From Deltaproteobacteria bacterium (GTDB lineage Bacteria > Desulfobacterota > B13-G15), in contig QMLA01000057.1 in assembly GCA_003646585.1 (NCBI GenBank), positions 1 to 6,921 of the forward strand: 6,921 bases of DNA, read 5' to 3'. The position numbers and the translations under genes were made by a program. The notes below the pieces were generated by a model that ran no database searches, had not been told where the DNA came from, and saw only the letters and a list, made by a program, of their open reading frames with translations. Below, one piece after another: positions 1-6,921 of this stretch; positions within the stretch are counted from its first letter, which is position 1; every line of letters begins with the position of its first letter.

Positions 1-1370
1 ATCTGACCGTTCGGGAAGTATGCGAGGCCACAGCCGGAAGGCTCCTTCAAGGGGATCCTGAGGTGCGGGTTTGTGGGGTCTCCACCGATTCCCGCACCCT
101 CAAGCCAGGGCAGATCTTCTTCGCCCTGAAGGGGCCGAGGTTTGACGGCCACAGTTTTGTGGAGGAGGCCAGGAGGAAGGGGGCCAGTGGGGCGGTCATC
201 GAGCGGGAGTTGCGCCAGGAGGGGGGATTTCCCCTCATAAGGGTCGACAGCACCCTGGTGGCCCTTTCGAGGACGGCCTCCTACTGGAGGCAACGGCTTA
301 AGGGTCGGATCATAGGGATCACCGGTTCCTGTGGCAAGACCACCACCCGGGAGATGATCGCTCAGATCCTGCTTTCAGGGGGCAAGAGGGTCTTTTCAAG
401 CCCCAAAAATTACAACAATCACATCGGACTTCCCCTTTCTCTCCTTTCGGCCTCCTCCGAACACGAGGTGGTGGTCCTCGAGATGGGGATGTCCGCCCCC
501 GGGGAGCTTTCCCATCTGAGCCGGATTGCCCGTCCCGATATAGGGGTTTTGACCAACATCGGCCCGGTCCACCTGGAGCGGTTCCGGGATATCAGGGGGA
601 TCCAGGAAGCCAAGGCGGAGATCCTGGAGGGGATGGGGCCGGATTCCATCCTGGTTTACAACGCCGATGATCCCCTTGTCGAGGAGATCGCCAAGAGGTT
701 CAGGGGGTCCAGGGTCTCCTACGGGACCTCCCCTTCTACCCTTGTCAGGGCCAGGGATATGGAACTTTCCCCCCATGGGACATCCCTTCTCCTGGAGGGG
801 CCCTTCGGGCGGTTGAGGGTGCAGATAAGGGTGCCTGGTGATGGAGGGATCTACTGCAGCCTGGCGGCCTCTGCTGTGGCCCACCTTCTGGGCATCGATC
901 CCGGGGCGATCCAGGAGGGTCTCGAGGCCTTCCTCCCCCCTCCTATGAGGATGCGGGTTAAGCGGATCGGCGACATCCGGGTAATAGAGGATGCCTACAA
1001 TTCGAATCCCATGGCCTTAAGGTCCGCCCTCCTGGTCCTATCGCGATGTGAGGGGAGGAAGATAGCGGTCCTGGGGGATATGGCCGAGCTGGGACGATGG
1101 ACCCCCCATTACCACCGTGAGGCGGGGAGGTGGTGCGCGGAGCTGGGCATCGACCACCTGTTCCTTCTGGGCGAATGGTCCTCCTTTGTCGCGGAGGGGG
1201 CCAGACAAGGGGGATTCAAGGGCGAAATCTTTATGGCCGGAGGCCATGCAGAGCTGGCTTCATCCCTTAGGGAATTCCTCCATCCCGGAGATTGGGTGCT
1301 CGTTAAGGGCTCGAGGCGCATGGAGATGGAGAAGGTGATCGAGGCGCTGGAGGAAGTCCATGCTTTATGA
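1..1370 (+). CDS. murF: MurF, UDP-MurNAc-tripeptide:D-Ala-D-Ala ligase (5' partial)
   Basis: Cytoplasmic ATP-dependent ligase that joins D-Ala-D-Ala to the UDP-MurNAc-tripeptide, completing the pentapeptide precursor. The frame is open from base 3. Numbering from that codon, residues 1-20 ([15 protein letters not shown]...) match the usual MurF N-terminus, followed by [12 protein letters not shown]. The true start is therefore just left of the window, and the GTG at 63 is internal. With 455 codons visible, only a few residues should be missing compared with typical lengths of about 450-460. Motifs seen: ATP P-loop TGSCGKTTT (107-115), NYNNHIGLP (136-144), [10 protein letters not shown] (160-169), [11 protein letters not shown] (184-194), a likely carbamylated Lys204 in EAKAEI, DAYNSNP (330-336), VLGDMAELG (356-364) and C-terminal KGSRRMEME (from 435). 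Oddity: where Mur ligases usually read GxHNxxNxLAA, this protein reads [11 protein letters not shown] (279-289). The TGA overlaps the mraY start by 11 bases. The family call is firm. Confidence 0.97.
   Translation, partial: LTVREVCEATAGRLLQGDPEVRVCGVSTDSRTLKPGQIFFALKGPRFDGHSFVEEARRKGASGAVIERELRQEGGFPLIRVDSTLVALSRTASYWRQRLKGRIIGITGSCGKTTTREMIAQILLSGGKRVFSSPKNYNNHIGLPLSLLSASSEHEVVVLEMGMSAPGELSHLSRIARPDIGVLTNIGPVHLERFRDIRGIQEAKAEILEGMGPDSILVYNADDPLVEEIAKRFRGSRVSYGTSPSTLVRARDMELSPHGTSLLLEGPFGRLRVQIRVPGDGGIYCSLAASAVAHLLGIDPGAIQEGLEAFLPPPMRMRVKRIGDIRVIEDAYNSNPMALRSALLVLSRCEGRKIAVLGDMAELGRWTPHYHREAGRWCAELGIDHLFLLGEWSSFVAEGARQGGFKGEIFMAGGHAELASSLREFLHPGDWVLVKGSRRMEMEKVIEALEEVHAL
1349..1353 (+). promoter_or_regulatory. 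Shine-Dalgarno site of mraY
   Basis: GGAGG lies inside the end of murF, six bases before the ATG at 1360. This is a near-ideal position and supports that start for mraY. Translation of mraY is probably also coupled to murF, since the two frames overlap. Confidence 0.75.
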
Positions 1371-2430
1371 GTTGCTTTATCCCCTGAGCGATTACTTCAT
1401 CGGTTTCAACGTCTTCCGCTACATCACCTTCAGGACCATCGGGGCCATCCTCACAGCCCTCCTTATCTCCCTCCTGGTTGGGCCCTGGCTCATAAACCGG
1501 CTCAAAAGAAACGATATAGGCCAGAGGATAAGGGAGGACGTCCCCCTCCGCCACCGGGCCAAGGAGGGAACCCCCACCATGGGCGGGATCCTGCTGATCG
1601 TCTCGGCCCTCGGCTCCACCGTCCTCTGGGGAAAGCTCTCAAACGGGTATCTGTGGATTGCTGCTGTTGCCCTTCTGGGATTCGGGCTCATAGGCCTCTG
1701 GGACGACTGCCTCAAGCTCAGGAGGCGGAAGGGGATGCCGGGGAAGGTCAAATTCCTGCTCCAGGTGGTCCTGTCGGTCTTCTTGAGCCTCTGGATATGG
1801 GGTACGGAGGGCTTTGAGCCCACGCTCACCGTTCCCTTCTTCAAGGGACTGCTGCCCGACCTCGGGCTCTGGTGGATACCCTTTTCGGTGTTCGTTTTAA
1901 CCGGAACCTCCAACGCCGTGAACCTCACCGACGGCCTGGACGGACTAGCCATAGGGCCGGTGATGGTCACCGCGGGGACCTTCGGCATCTTCTCCTATCT
2001 CAGCGGGCATTCCGAGTTTGCCCGCTACCTTCTGATCCCCTACATAAGGGAGGCCGGGGAATTGACGATCCTGTGCGGTGCCATCCTCGGTGGGGGGCTC
2101 GGGTTTTTGTGGTTCAATGCCTATCCGGCCCAGATCTTCATGGGGGATGTCGGTGCCCTTGCCTTGGGCGGAGGGCTTGCCACGGTCGCGGTGCTCCTGA
2201 GGCAGGAACTGTTGCTGATCATCGTGGGAGGGGTGTTTGTGGCCGAGACCCTCTCGGTGATCCTGCAGGTGCTGTCCTTCAAGCTCAGGGGGAGGAGGGT
2301 CTTCCGCATGGCTCCCCTGCATCACCATTTTGAACTCAAGGGCTGGGCAGAACCGAAGATCATCGTCAGGTTCTGGATAATATCGATAGTGCTCGGGCTT
2401 TTGGCTTTGAGCACCTTGAAGTTGAGATGA
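1360..2430 (+). CDS. mraY: MraY, phospho-MurNAc-pentapeptide transferase
   Basis: Integral inner-membrane enzyme that transfers phospho-MurNAc-pentapeptide from UDP to undecaprenyl phosphate, making lipid I. It has 356 residues, close to the 360 of E. coli MraY, with many hydrophobic segments consistent with the family's ten membrane helices. Motifs in order: [20 protein letters not shown] (58-77), the acidic pair D115-D116 in GLWDDCLK at the same positions as in E. coli, [13 protein letters not shown] (185-197), [12 protein letters not shown] (260-271) with the third catalytic-site aspartate D263, and the histidine cluster PLHHHFE (319-325). All key residues are present. The ATG is preceded by a well-placed GGAGG and overlaps murF by 11 bases. 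The TGA overlaps the murD start as ATGA. Other members of the superfamily (WecA, TagO) lack this HHH region and context, so MraY is secure. Confidence 0.98.
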   Translation: MLYELLYPLSDYFIGFNVFRYITFRTIGAILTALLISLLVGPWLINRLKRNDIGQRIREDVPLRHRAKEGTPTMGGILLIVSALGSTVLWGKLSNGYLWIAAVALLGFGLIGLWDDCLKLRRRKGMPGKVKFLLQVVLSVFLSLWIWGTEGFEPTLTVPFFKGLLPDLGLWWIPFSVFVLTGTSNAVNLTDGLDGLAIGPVMVTAGTFGIFSYLSGHSEFARYLLIPYIREAGELTILCGAILGGGLGFLWFNAYPAQIFMGDVGALALGGGLATVAVLLRQELLLIIVGGVFVAETLSVILQVLSFKLRGRRVFRMAPLHHHFELKGWAEPKIIVRFWIISIVLGLLALSTLKLR

Positions 2431-3770
2431 CGTTGGAGGGGAAGAGGGTCATAGTGGTGGGGATGGGCAGAAGCGGTCAGGCGGCCTCAAAGCTCCTGAA
2501 GGCCAAGGGGGCTGAGGTCCTTGTGACGGACATGAGGCCGGAAGGGGAGGTCGCGGCCGCCAAAGGAGAACTTGAGGCCCTGGGGATAGAGGTGAAGGCA
2601 GGGGGTTACGATCCCGACGTGTTCAAAGGGGTATCTTTGGTGGTGCTTTCCCCAGGGGTCGATCCCAAGGAAGCCCTCTGGCAGGGGTTGAGGGAGGAAG
2701 GGATCGAGGTGGTGGGGGAGCTCGAGCTGGCCTCATGGTGGGTGTCCGAACCCATAATCGCCGTAACCGGAACCAATGGCAAAAGCACCACCACCTCCCT
2801 CATAGGACACCTGTTGAGGATGGCCGGAAAGAGGATATTTGTGGGCGGCAACATCGGGGCACCGCTTAGCGAGTACGTGCTGGACGGAGAGAGGGCGGAT
2901 TTGTTGGTCCTTGAGGTCTCGAGCTTTCAGCTTGAGACCATCAGGGGTTTCAGGCCCCATATCTCGGTCTTTTTGAACATAAGCCAGGATCACCTCGACC
3001 GTCACAGGGACTTCCGCGAATACCTCCTGGCCAAGGCCAGGATCTTCGAAAATCAAAGGGAAGATGACTTCGCCGTCCTGAACCGCGATGATCCGCGGAT
3101 ATGGGGACTCATTCCCGGAATCCGTGCGCGCCCCATCCCCTTCTCCAGGATGAAAACGCAGGAGGGGGTCTTCGTGGACGGGGATTCCATAAGGTGGTCC
3201 CTCTCGGGTGAGGAGGGGGAGATATCCCTTGGAGGGCTCCCCTTAATGGGACCCCATAACCTCGAGAACATCATGGCCTCTCTGGCGGTGGCCCTGATAT
3301 GTGGGGTTGGGAGGGAAGGGATTGAGGAGGCCCTCAGGAGCTTTGAGCCCCTTCCCCACAGGCTGCAGTTTGTGGGGGAATTCAGGGGGGTGAGTTTTTA
3401 CGATGACTCCAAGGCCACAAACCCCGATGCCACGCTGAGGGCCCTGGAGGCCTTCTCGAGGCCGGTGGTGTTGATAGCAGGAGGTTTGAACAAGGGACTC
3501 GATCTCGGGGTCCTCAGGGAAGGGGCGGATCGTCTAAGGGCGATCGTGACCATGGGCGAATCTGCCTCCAGGCTGGAGGAGGTCCTGGGCAAGGAGGTGC
3601 CCGCAGTCAGGGCTTGCAGCATGGATGATGCGGTGAGGAAGGCCTTCCTGCTGGCACGGCCCGGAGACATCGTGCTGCTGTCTCCAGCCTGTGCCAGCTT
3701 TGACATGTTCCGGGATTACAAGCATCGGGGGGAGGCATTCCAGGAGGCCGTGCGGAGGTTGAAGGGGTGA
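2427..3770 (+). CDS. murD: MurD, UDP-MurNAc-L-Ala:D-Glu ligase
   Basis: Cytoplasmic ATP-dependent ligase that adds D-glutamate to UDP-MurNAc-L-alanine. Its 447 residues are normal for the family (E. coli 438). Seen in order: an N-terminal Rossmann-like UDP-binding segment [15 protein letters not shown] (6-20) with D35 ending the second strand, LSPGVDP, P-loop [10 protein letters not shown] (114-123), [16 protein letters not shown] (163-170), [10 protein letters not shown] (184-193), likely carbamylated Lys203 in AKARIF, an intact [13 protein letters not shown] motif, [20 protein letters not shown] (326-336), [11 protein letters not shown], and C-terminal [12 protein letters not shown] (417-428). 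All expected catalytic motifs are present. The ATG overlaps the mraY stop as ATGA. The bases before it hold no good Shine-Dalgarno sequence, so translation is probably coupled to mraY. The end overlaps the GTG of ftsW as GTGA. Confidence 0.98.
   Translation: MTLEGKRVIVVGMGRSGQAASKLLKAKGAEVLVTDMRPEGEVAAAKGELEALGIEVKAGGYDPDVFKGVSLVVLSPGVDPKEALWQGLREEGIEVVGELELASWWVSEPIIAVTGTNGKSTTTSLIGHLLRMAGKRIFVGGNIGAPLSEYVLDGERADLLVLEVSSFQLETIRGFRPHISVFLNISQDHLDRHRDFREYLLAKARIFENQREDDFAVLNRDDPRIWGLIPGIRARPIPFSRMKTQEGVFVDGDSIRWSLSGEEGEISLGGLPLMGPHNLENIMASLAVALICGVGREGIEEALRSFEPLPHRLQFVGEFRGVSFYDDSKATNPDATLRALEAFSRPVVLIAGGLNKGLDLGVLREGADRLRAIVTMGESASRLEEVLGKEVPAVRACSMDDAVRKAFLLARPGDIVLLSPACASFDMFRDYKHRGEAFQEAVRRLKG
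3754..3758 (+). promoter_or_regulatory. Shine-Dalgarno site of ftsW
   Basis: GGAGG inside the end of murD ends eight bases before the GTG at 3767. It decides the start: the next candidate, ATG at 3791 (codon 9), has only a G-rich run before it. The GTG also makes the four-base GTGA overlap with murD. Confidence 0.7.
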
Positions 3771-4867
3771 GGGGGCAGGTTGATCGGTTGATGTTGATAT
3801 CCCTGTTGATGCTTCTGATCCTTGGGCTCATGGCCCTTTTGAGCGCGAGTGCCCCAAGGGCGGCCTCCCAGTTCGGGGATCCCTTTTATTATTTCAAACG
3901 TCAATTGCTCTACCTGGGATTGGGATTGCCCCTGTTTTTGCTGGCCACAAGGGTTTCCCCGGTCTTTCTGAGGAGGGTCACCTATCCGCTTCTGGGGCTC
4001 TCGGTGTTTTTGCTCCTGCTGGTACTGGTACCTGGTTTTGGGGTCAAGGTGGGAGAGGCGAGGCGATGGCTTTCCACCCCCTTTGGCACCTTTCAGCCCT
4101 CAGAGGGGGCCAAGCTCGCCCTGGTGCTGTTCTTGGCCAAGAGGGGAGTCGAAGGGGATAAGGAGAGTCTGGGGGGCTTTCTCAAGCCCCTTCTGGTGGT
4201 AGGGGTGGTATTGGGGCTGTTGCTCCTTGAGCCGGATTTCAGTGGGGCGATCTTCTTGGGAGGACTCTCCCTCTTGCTCATGCTGAGCTACGGGTGGAAG
4301 CTCTCCCATGTCCTTCTGAGCTGTCTTTTATCCTTGCCCCTTCTGGGGGTGGTGGCCCTTTCGAAGACCTATGTCCTCAAAAGGTTCATCGATTACTGGG
4401 CCTTCCTGAGCAATCCCTCCGAGGGCAGCTATCAGCTCCAGCAGGCCTTCATAGCCATAGCGAGGGGAGGAATCTTCGGTGTGGGTATCGGCCTCGGCAA
4501 GCAGAAGCTCTTCTTCCTTCCCGCTTCCCATACGGACTTCGTGCTGGCCAACCTGGGCGAGGAGATGGGCTTCCTAGGACTGAGCCTCGTCATGGGCCTC
4601 TATGGGGTGATCTTCTTGAGGGGGATGAGGATTGCCCTGAAGCACCCCGATACCTTTTGCTCGAATCTTGCAACCGGTTTGACCTTCATGCTGGTCCTTC
4701 AAGCACTGCTTAATATCGGGGTCGTCCTCGGGGTGTTCCCCACCACGGGATTGCCCCTGCCCTTCATGAGCTACGGGGGGTCGTGCCTCATAGCCTCCCT
4801 TGTGGCAGCGGGGCTGTTGCTGAATCTCTCGCGGGGCGTGGGGGAAAGGAGATGGTGCCGAAGGTGA
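3767..4867 (+). CDS. ftsW: FtsW, SEDS-family septal peptidoglycan polymerase
   Basis: Multi-pass inner-membrane glycosyltransferase of the SEDS family (FtsW/RodA/SpoVE). It polymerises lipid II into septal glycan, normally with the class B penicillin-binding protein FtsI. The 366-residue product starts at GTG and is shorter than E. coli FtsW (414), mainly through a very short N-terminal tail before the first membrane helix (about 9-25). Motifs: GDPFYYFKRQLLY, GEARRWL (96-102), FQPSEGAKLALV (109-120), EPDF (155-158), YQLQQAFIAIARGGIFGVGIG (from 222), LPASHTDF with the probable catalytic D257, GEEMG (264-268), and GLPLPFMSYGGS near the C-terminus (328-339). The family call is certain. FtsW rather than RodA is inferred from its place between murD and murG. 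Small departures from the usual pattern are E97 before ARRW and G114 after QPSE. The end overlaps murG by about 16 bases. Confidence 0.95.
   Translation: MRGQVDRLMLISLLMLLILGLMALLSASAPRAASQFGDPFYYFKRQLLYLGLGLPLFLLATRVSPVFLRRVTYPLLGLSVFLLLLVLVPGFGVKVGEARRWLSTPFGTFQPSEGAKLALVLFLAKRGVEGDKESLGGFLKPLLVVGVVLGLLLLEPDFSGAIFLGGLSLLLMLSYGWKLSHVLLSCLLSLPLLGVVALSKTYVLKRFIDYWAFLSNPSEGSYQLQQAFIAIARGGIFGVGIGLGKQKLFFLPASHTDFVLANLGEEMGFLGLSLVMGLYGVIFLRGMRIALKHPDTFCSNLATGLTFMLVLQALLNIGVVLGVFPTTGLPLPFMSYGGSCLIASLVAAGLLLNLSRGVGERRWCRR
4845..4851 (+). promoter_or_regulatory. Shine-Dalgarno-like AAAGGAG at the murG start
   Basis: AAAGGAG lies inside the end of ftsW and touches the ATG at 4852 with no spacer, which is too close for normal use. 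It sits 3 bases before GTG 4855 and 12 before GTG 4864. Which start it serves cannot be settled from sequence alone. Confidence 0.5.
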
Positions 4868-5937
4868 TGATAGCAGCCGGTGGTACCGGAGGACACGTGT
4901 TCCCCGCTTTGGCCTGTGCCCAGGAGTTCATCGGGAAAGGATGGGAGGTCTGCTTTGTGGGGACGGGGAGGGAGCTCGAACTGAGGACCCTTGCACGGCT
5001 GGGGCCCTACAGGGTCCTTACCGTGAGGCCCATCAAGGGCAGGGGATTTGGGAGGAAGGCCAGGGCCTTCTTGGCGCTGATCCCGGGGATCATCAGGTTC
5101 CTCGGCCTTATAAGGGAGATGAGGCTCCACATGATCTTGGGCTTCGGAATTTATGTGTCGGTAGCGGTAATGGTTGCGGGGGCCTTCCTGCGGATCCCCA
5201 GGGCAATTCACGAACAGAACGTCCAGCCCGGATTGGCCAACAGGCTCAGCGCCCCCTTCGCCCAGAGGATCTTCGTCTCCTTCGAGGAGACCCTGGGGTA
5301 TTTCCCCCGGGGAAGGGCCGAGTTGACGGGAAATCCCGTCCGTGCCTCTCTCCTTGAGGAGGCCAGAAGGGAGGCACGCAGGGAAGATGCCTTTTACCTC
5401 CTTGTGCTCGGAGGGAGCCAGGGGGCCACGATCCTGAACCGGGTGGTGGTTGAGTCCATCGGGGACCTCAGGGGTCTGGGGGTTCACCTTATGCACCAGA
5501 CAGGCTATGGCGATTACGATTGGGTGAGGGAGAGCTACAGGGGGACGGGAATTGATGCGGAGGTCTTTCCCTTTGACGAGCACATAGGGCGCTTTTACGG
5601 GAGGGCCCATCTGGTCCTCTGCCGTTCGGGTGCCCTGACCCTTGCGGAACTGGCTGCGGTCGGGCGGGCCTCGCTCCTGGTTCCCTATCCCCATGCGGCC
5701 GATGGTCATCAGAGGAAAAACGCCGAGGTCTTTTCGAAGCACGGGGCCTCCAAGCTCATCCCCCAGGAGGACTTTCGGCCAGAGGTATTCCTTGATACCC
5801 TGAGGGAGCTGATATCGAGGGAGGACATCCGGAGGGATATGGAGCAGAAGGCGCTCTCTTTGGGGAAGCCCAAGGCGGCGGGATTGATCGTTGAACGCTG
5901 CATGGAGCTTTTGGAAGGATGTACCGGGGCAAGATAA
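4852..5937 (+). CDS. murG: MurG, lipid II-forming GlcNAc transferase
   Basis: Peripheral inner-membrane GT-B glycosyltransferase (family GT28). It transfers GlcNAc from UDP-GlcNAc to lipid I, making lipid II. From ATG 4852 it has 361 residues, close to E. coli (355). Motifs: first glycine loop [12 protein letters not shown] (10-21), [19 protein letters not shown] (120-131), [13 protein letters not shown], third glycine loop VLGGSQGA (185-192), [15 protein letters not shown] (257-271) with E266 in the UDP-GlcNAc-binding region, and HQRKNA (286-291). The second glycine loop is odd: [10 protein letters not shown] (97-106), where GxGGYxSGP is usual. An ATG further upstream at 4783 is open, but its added residues do not look like MurG. 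GTG 4855 is an equally plausible start. The reading frame overlaps ftsW by 16 bases and murC by 19. Confidence 0.96.
   Translation: MVPKVMIAAGGTGGHVFPALACAQEFIGKGWEVCFVGTGRELELRTLARLGPYRVLTVRPIKGRGFGRKARAFLALIPGIIRFLGLIREMRLHMILGFGIYVSVAVMVAGAFLRIPRAIHEQNVQPGLANRLSAPFAQRIFVSFEETLGYFPRGRAELTGNPVRASLLEEARREARREDAFYLLVLGGSQGATILNRVVVESIGDLRGLGVHLMHQTGYGDYDWVRESYRGTGIDAEVFPFDEHIGRFYGRAHLVLCRSGALTLAELAAVGRASLLVPYPHAADGHQRKNAEVFSKHGASKLIPQEDFRPEVFLDTLRELISREDIRRDMEQKALSLGKPKAAGLIVERCMELLEGCTGAR
5904..5907 (+). promoter_or_regulatory. Weak Shine-Dalgarno-like GGAG before murC
   Basis: GGAG lies 11 bases before the ATG at 5919, a long spacing. A second purine run, GGAAGG, touches the ATG directly. 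Neither is ideal. With the 19-base overlap this suggests that murC is translated mainly by ribosomes coming off murG. Confidence 0.4.
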
Positions 5938-6921
5938 GGCAGATACACTTTGTGGGTATAGGCGGATCGGGTATGAGCGGCATAGCCGAAGTCCTTCACA
6001 ACCTCGGGTACCGGATCACCGGGTCGGATCTCAGGCCCAACAAGGCCACCAGGCGCCTTGAGACCCTCGGTTGTCAGGTCTTCTATGGCCACAATCCCCG
6101 TTATGTGAACGGTGCCGATGTGGTGGTCGTCTCCTCAGCGGTCCCTTCGGACAACCCCGAGGTCCAGGAGGCCCTGCGGAGGAAGATCCCGGTCATCCCC
6201 AGGGCCGAGATGCTGGCCGAACTCATGCGGATGAAATACGGTATCGCTGTGGCAGGAAGCCATGGAAAGACCACAACGACCTCCATGATCGCCCAGGTCC
6301 TCGCCCACGGGGGGCTCGATCCCACCGCGGTCATAGGGGGAAGGGTCAAGGGGATAGGATGCGGTGCACGGCTGGGCACCGGGGAGTTCCTCGTTGCCGA
6401 GGCGGATGAAAGTGACGGCTCCTTCATGAAGCTCACCCCCACCATCGTCATAATCACCAATATAGATCCCGAACACCTGAACTTTTACGGGAGCTTCAAG
6501 AGGCTGAAGGAGGCCTTCTGCGAGTTCGCCAATAAGATCCCCTTTTACGGAACCGCCATCCTCTGCTGGGATCATCCGACCGTCAGGGAGATCATCCCCA
6601 GGGTGAAAAGGAGGGTCATCTCCTACGGGATTACCGAAGGAGCCAATATACGCGGGATCATAGAACAGATGGGGGGATGGGAGAGCACCTTCAGGGTACA
6701 TTTGGGAGGCGAGACCCTGGGGAGGGTGAGATTGAGGGTCCCTGGCGAACACAATGTGCAGAACGCCCTGGCAGCGATAGCCTGTGGCCTCGAGCTGGGG
6801 CTTGAGTTCGGGGTGATCAAGGAGGCCCTGGAGGGGTTCGGCGGGGTTGAGAGGAGGCTCGAAAACAAGGGGGAGGTCAAGGGGGTGCTTGTGATAGACG
6901 ATTATGCCCATCACCCCACCG
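5919..6921 (+). CDS. murC: MurC, UDP-MurNAc:L-Ala ligase (3' partial)
   Basis: Cytoplasmic ATP-dependent ligase for the first peptide step, adding L-alanine to UDP-MurNAc. The frame starts at ATG 5919 inside the end of murG and stays open to the right edge: 334 codons plus one base, with no stop. About 130 C-terminal residues should be missing (family length about 460). Motifs: N-terminal dinucleotide-like loop [18 protein letters not shown] (9-26), TGSD, P-loop [11 protein letters not shown] (112-122), EADESDGS (161-168), [12 protein letters not shown] (180-191), an intact [11 protein letters not shown] motif (276-286), and DDYAHHPT at the edge (327-334). N188 stands where Asp is usual in the HLD motif. 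The start [13 protein letters not shown] matches MurC proteins as I know them. A GGAG at 5904-5907 is 11 bases before the ATG, so coupling to murG is likely. A murC-murB fusion cannot be excluded because the end is not visible. Confidence 0.96.
   Translation, partial: MYRGKIRQIHFVGIGGSGMSGIAEVLHNLGYRITGSDLRPNKATRRLETLGCQVFYGHNPRYVNGADVVVVSSAVPSDNPEVQEALRRKIPVIPRAEMLAELMRMKYGIAVAGSHGKTTTTSMIAQVLAHGGLDPTAVIGGRVKGIGCGARLGTGEFLVAEADESDGSFMKLTPTIVIITNIDPEHLNFYGSFKRLKEAFCEFANKIPFYGTAILCWDHPTVREIIPRVKRRVISYGITEGANIRGIIEQMGGWESTFRVHLGGETLGRVRLRVPGEHNVQNALAAIACGLELGLEFGVIKEALEGFGGVERRLENKGEVKGVLVIDDYAHHPT

Noticed and set aside
803..813. GCCC-TTC-GGGC hairpin in murF, considered as a terminator or regulatory element
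   Set aside because: Only a four-base stem with no U-run, in the middle of a conserved coding region; likely chance.
797..832. Runs of G spaced closely enough to suggest a G-quadruplex
   Set aside because: At least one loop is longer than the usual seven bases, and G-runs are common throughout this G-rich strand, so nothing sets it apart.
396..884. Antisense ORF of 162 codons opposite murF
   Set aside because: A Pro/Gly-rich shadow with no recognisable domain, fully inside murF.
1419..1988. Antisense ORF of 189 codons opposite mraY
   Set aside because: A shadow of the mraY membrane segments, with no motif and no ribosome site of note.
1872..2333. Same-strand ORF of 153 codons in another frame of mraY
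   Set aside because: An Arg/Gly/Pro-rich out-of-frame product; the mraY frame has all catalytic motifs across this region.
4294..4713. Same-strand ORF of 139 codons in another frame of ftsW
   Set aside because: An out-of-frame shadow; the ftsW frame holds the conserved SEDS motifs, including HTDF, here.
4783..4851. Upstream extension of murG to ATG 4783
   Set aside because: The extra 23 residues (MPHSLPCGSG...) are not MurG-like and would overlap ftsW by 85 bases. The family starts shortly before GGTGGH.
4771..5742. Antisense ORF of 323 codons opposite murG
   Set aside because: It is the complement of a GC-rich gene with intact MurG motifs. The product is Pro/Gly-rich with no recognisable domain. 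Stop-free antisense frames are expected at this composition.
6135..6914. Antisense ORF of 259 codons opposite murC
   Set aside because: It lies wholly over the MurC frame, which carries every family motif. The antisense product shows no domain and is rich in Pro, Gly, His and Asp, as expected of a shadow.
1..6921. Search for a novel system, mobile element, CRISPR array, tRNA or repeat family
   Set aside because: The whole window is covered by six overlapping housekeeping genes. I saw no tandem or inverted repeats, transposase, or non-coding gap that could hold one.

Overview
The window is an uninterrupted stretch of a division and cell wall (dcw) gene cluster. All six genes are on the + strand, in the order murF (5' end cut off), mraY, murD, ftsW, murG, murC (3' end cut off). 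Every gene was identified by reading its translation and matching family motifs; no database search was possible. There is no intergenic DNA: each junction is an overlap of 11, 4, 4, about 16 and 19 bases. Consequently no promoter, terminator, RNA gene, repeat array or mobile element was found.

The products form most of one pathway. In the cytoplasm MurC and MurD add L-Ala and D-Glu to UDP-MurNAc, MurE (not seen, expected just upstream) adds the third residue, and MurF adds D-Ala-D-Ala. MraY moves the phospho-MurNAc-pentapeptide to undecaprenyl phosphate at the inner membrane (lipid I). MurG adds GlcNAc (lipid II), and FtsW polymerises lipid II at the division septum. The usual downstream partners (murB, ddl, ftsQ, ftsA, ftsZ) would lie beyond the right edge.

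The organism looks like a didermic, peptidoglycan-making bacterium. The gene order and sequence style of MurC (a start of the type [16 protein letters not shown]) and MurG ([13 protein letters not shown], a [14 protein letters not shown] segment) are most like Desulfobacterota (former Deltaproteobacteria); this is recall and inference, not a search result. The DNA is GC-rich (around 60% in sampled lines). Arginine is mostly AGG and isoleucine is often ATA, a pattern that often accompanies thermophily.

Nothing here supports a new biological system; this is core housekeeping DNA. The points worth a second look are residue-level: MurF lacks the usual HNxxN motif of the ATP-binding part of Mur ligases, MurG has an altered second glycine loop, and the murG start site is ambiguous. 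Two real genes are also easily mis-annotated here. murF begins before the window rather than at the GTG at 63, and murC is open to the right edge with no stop.
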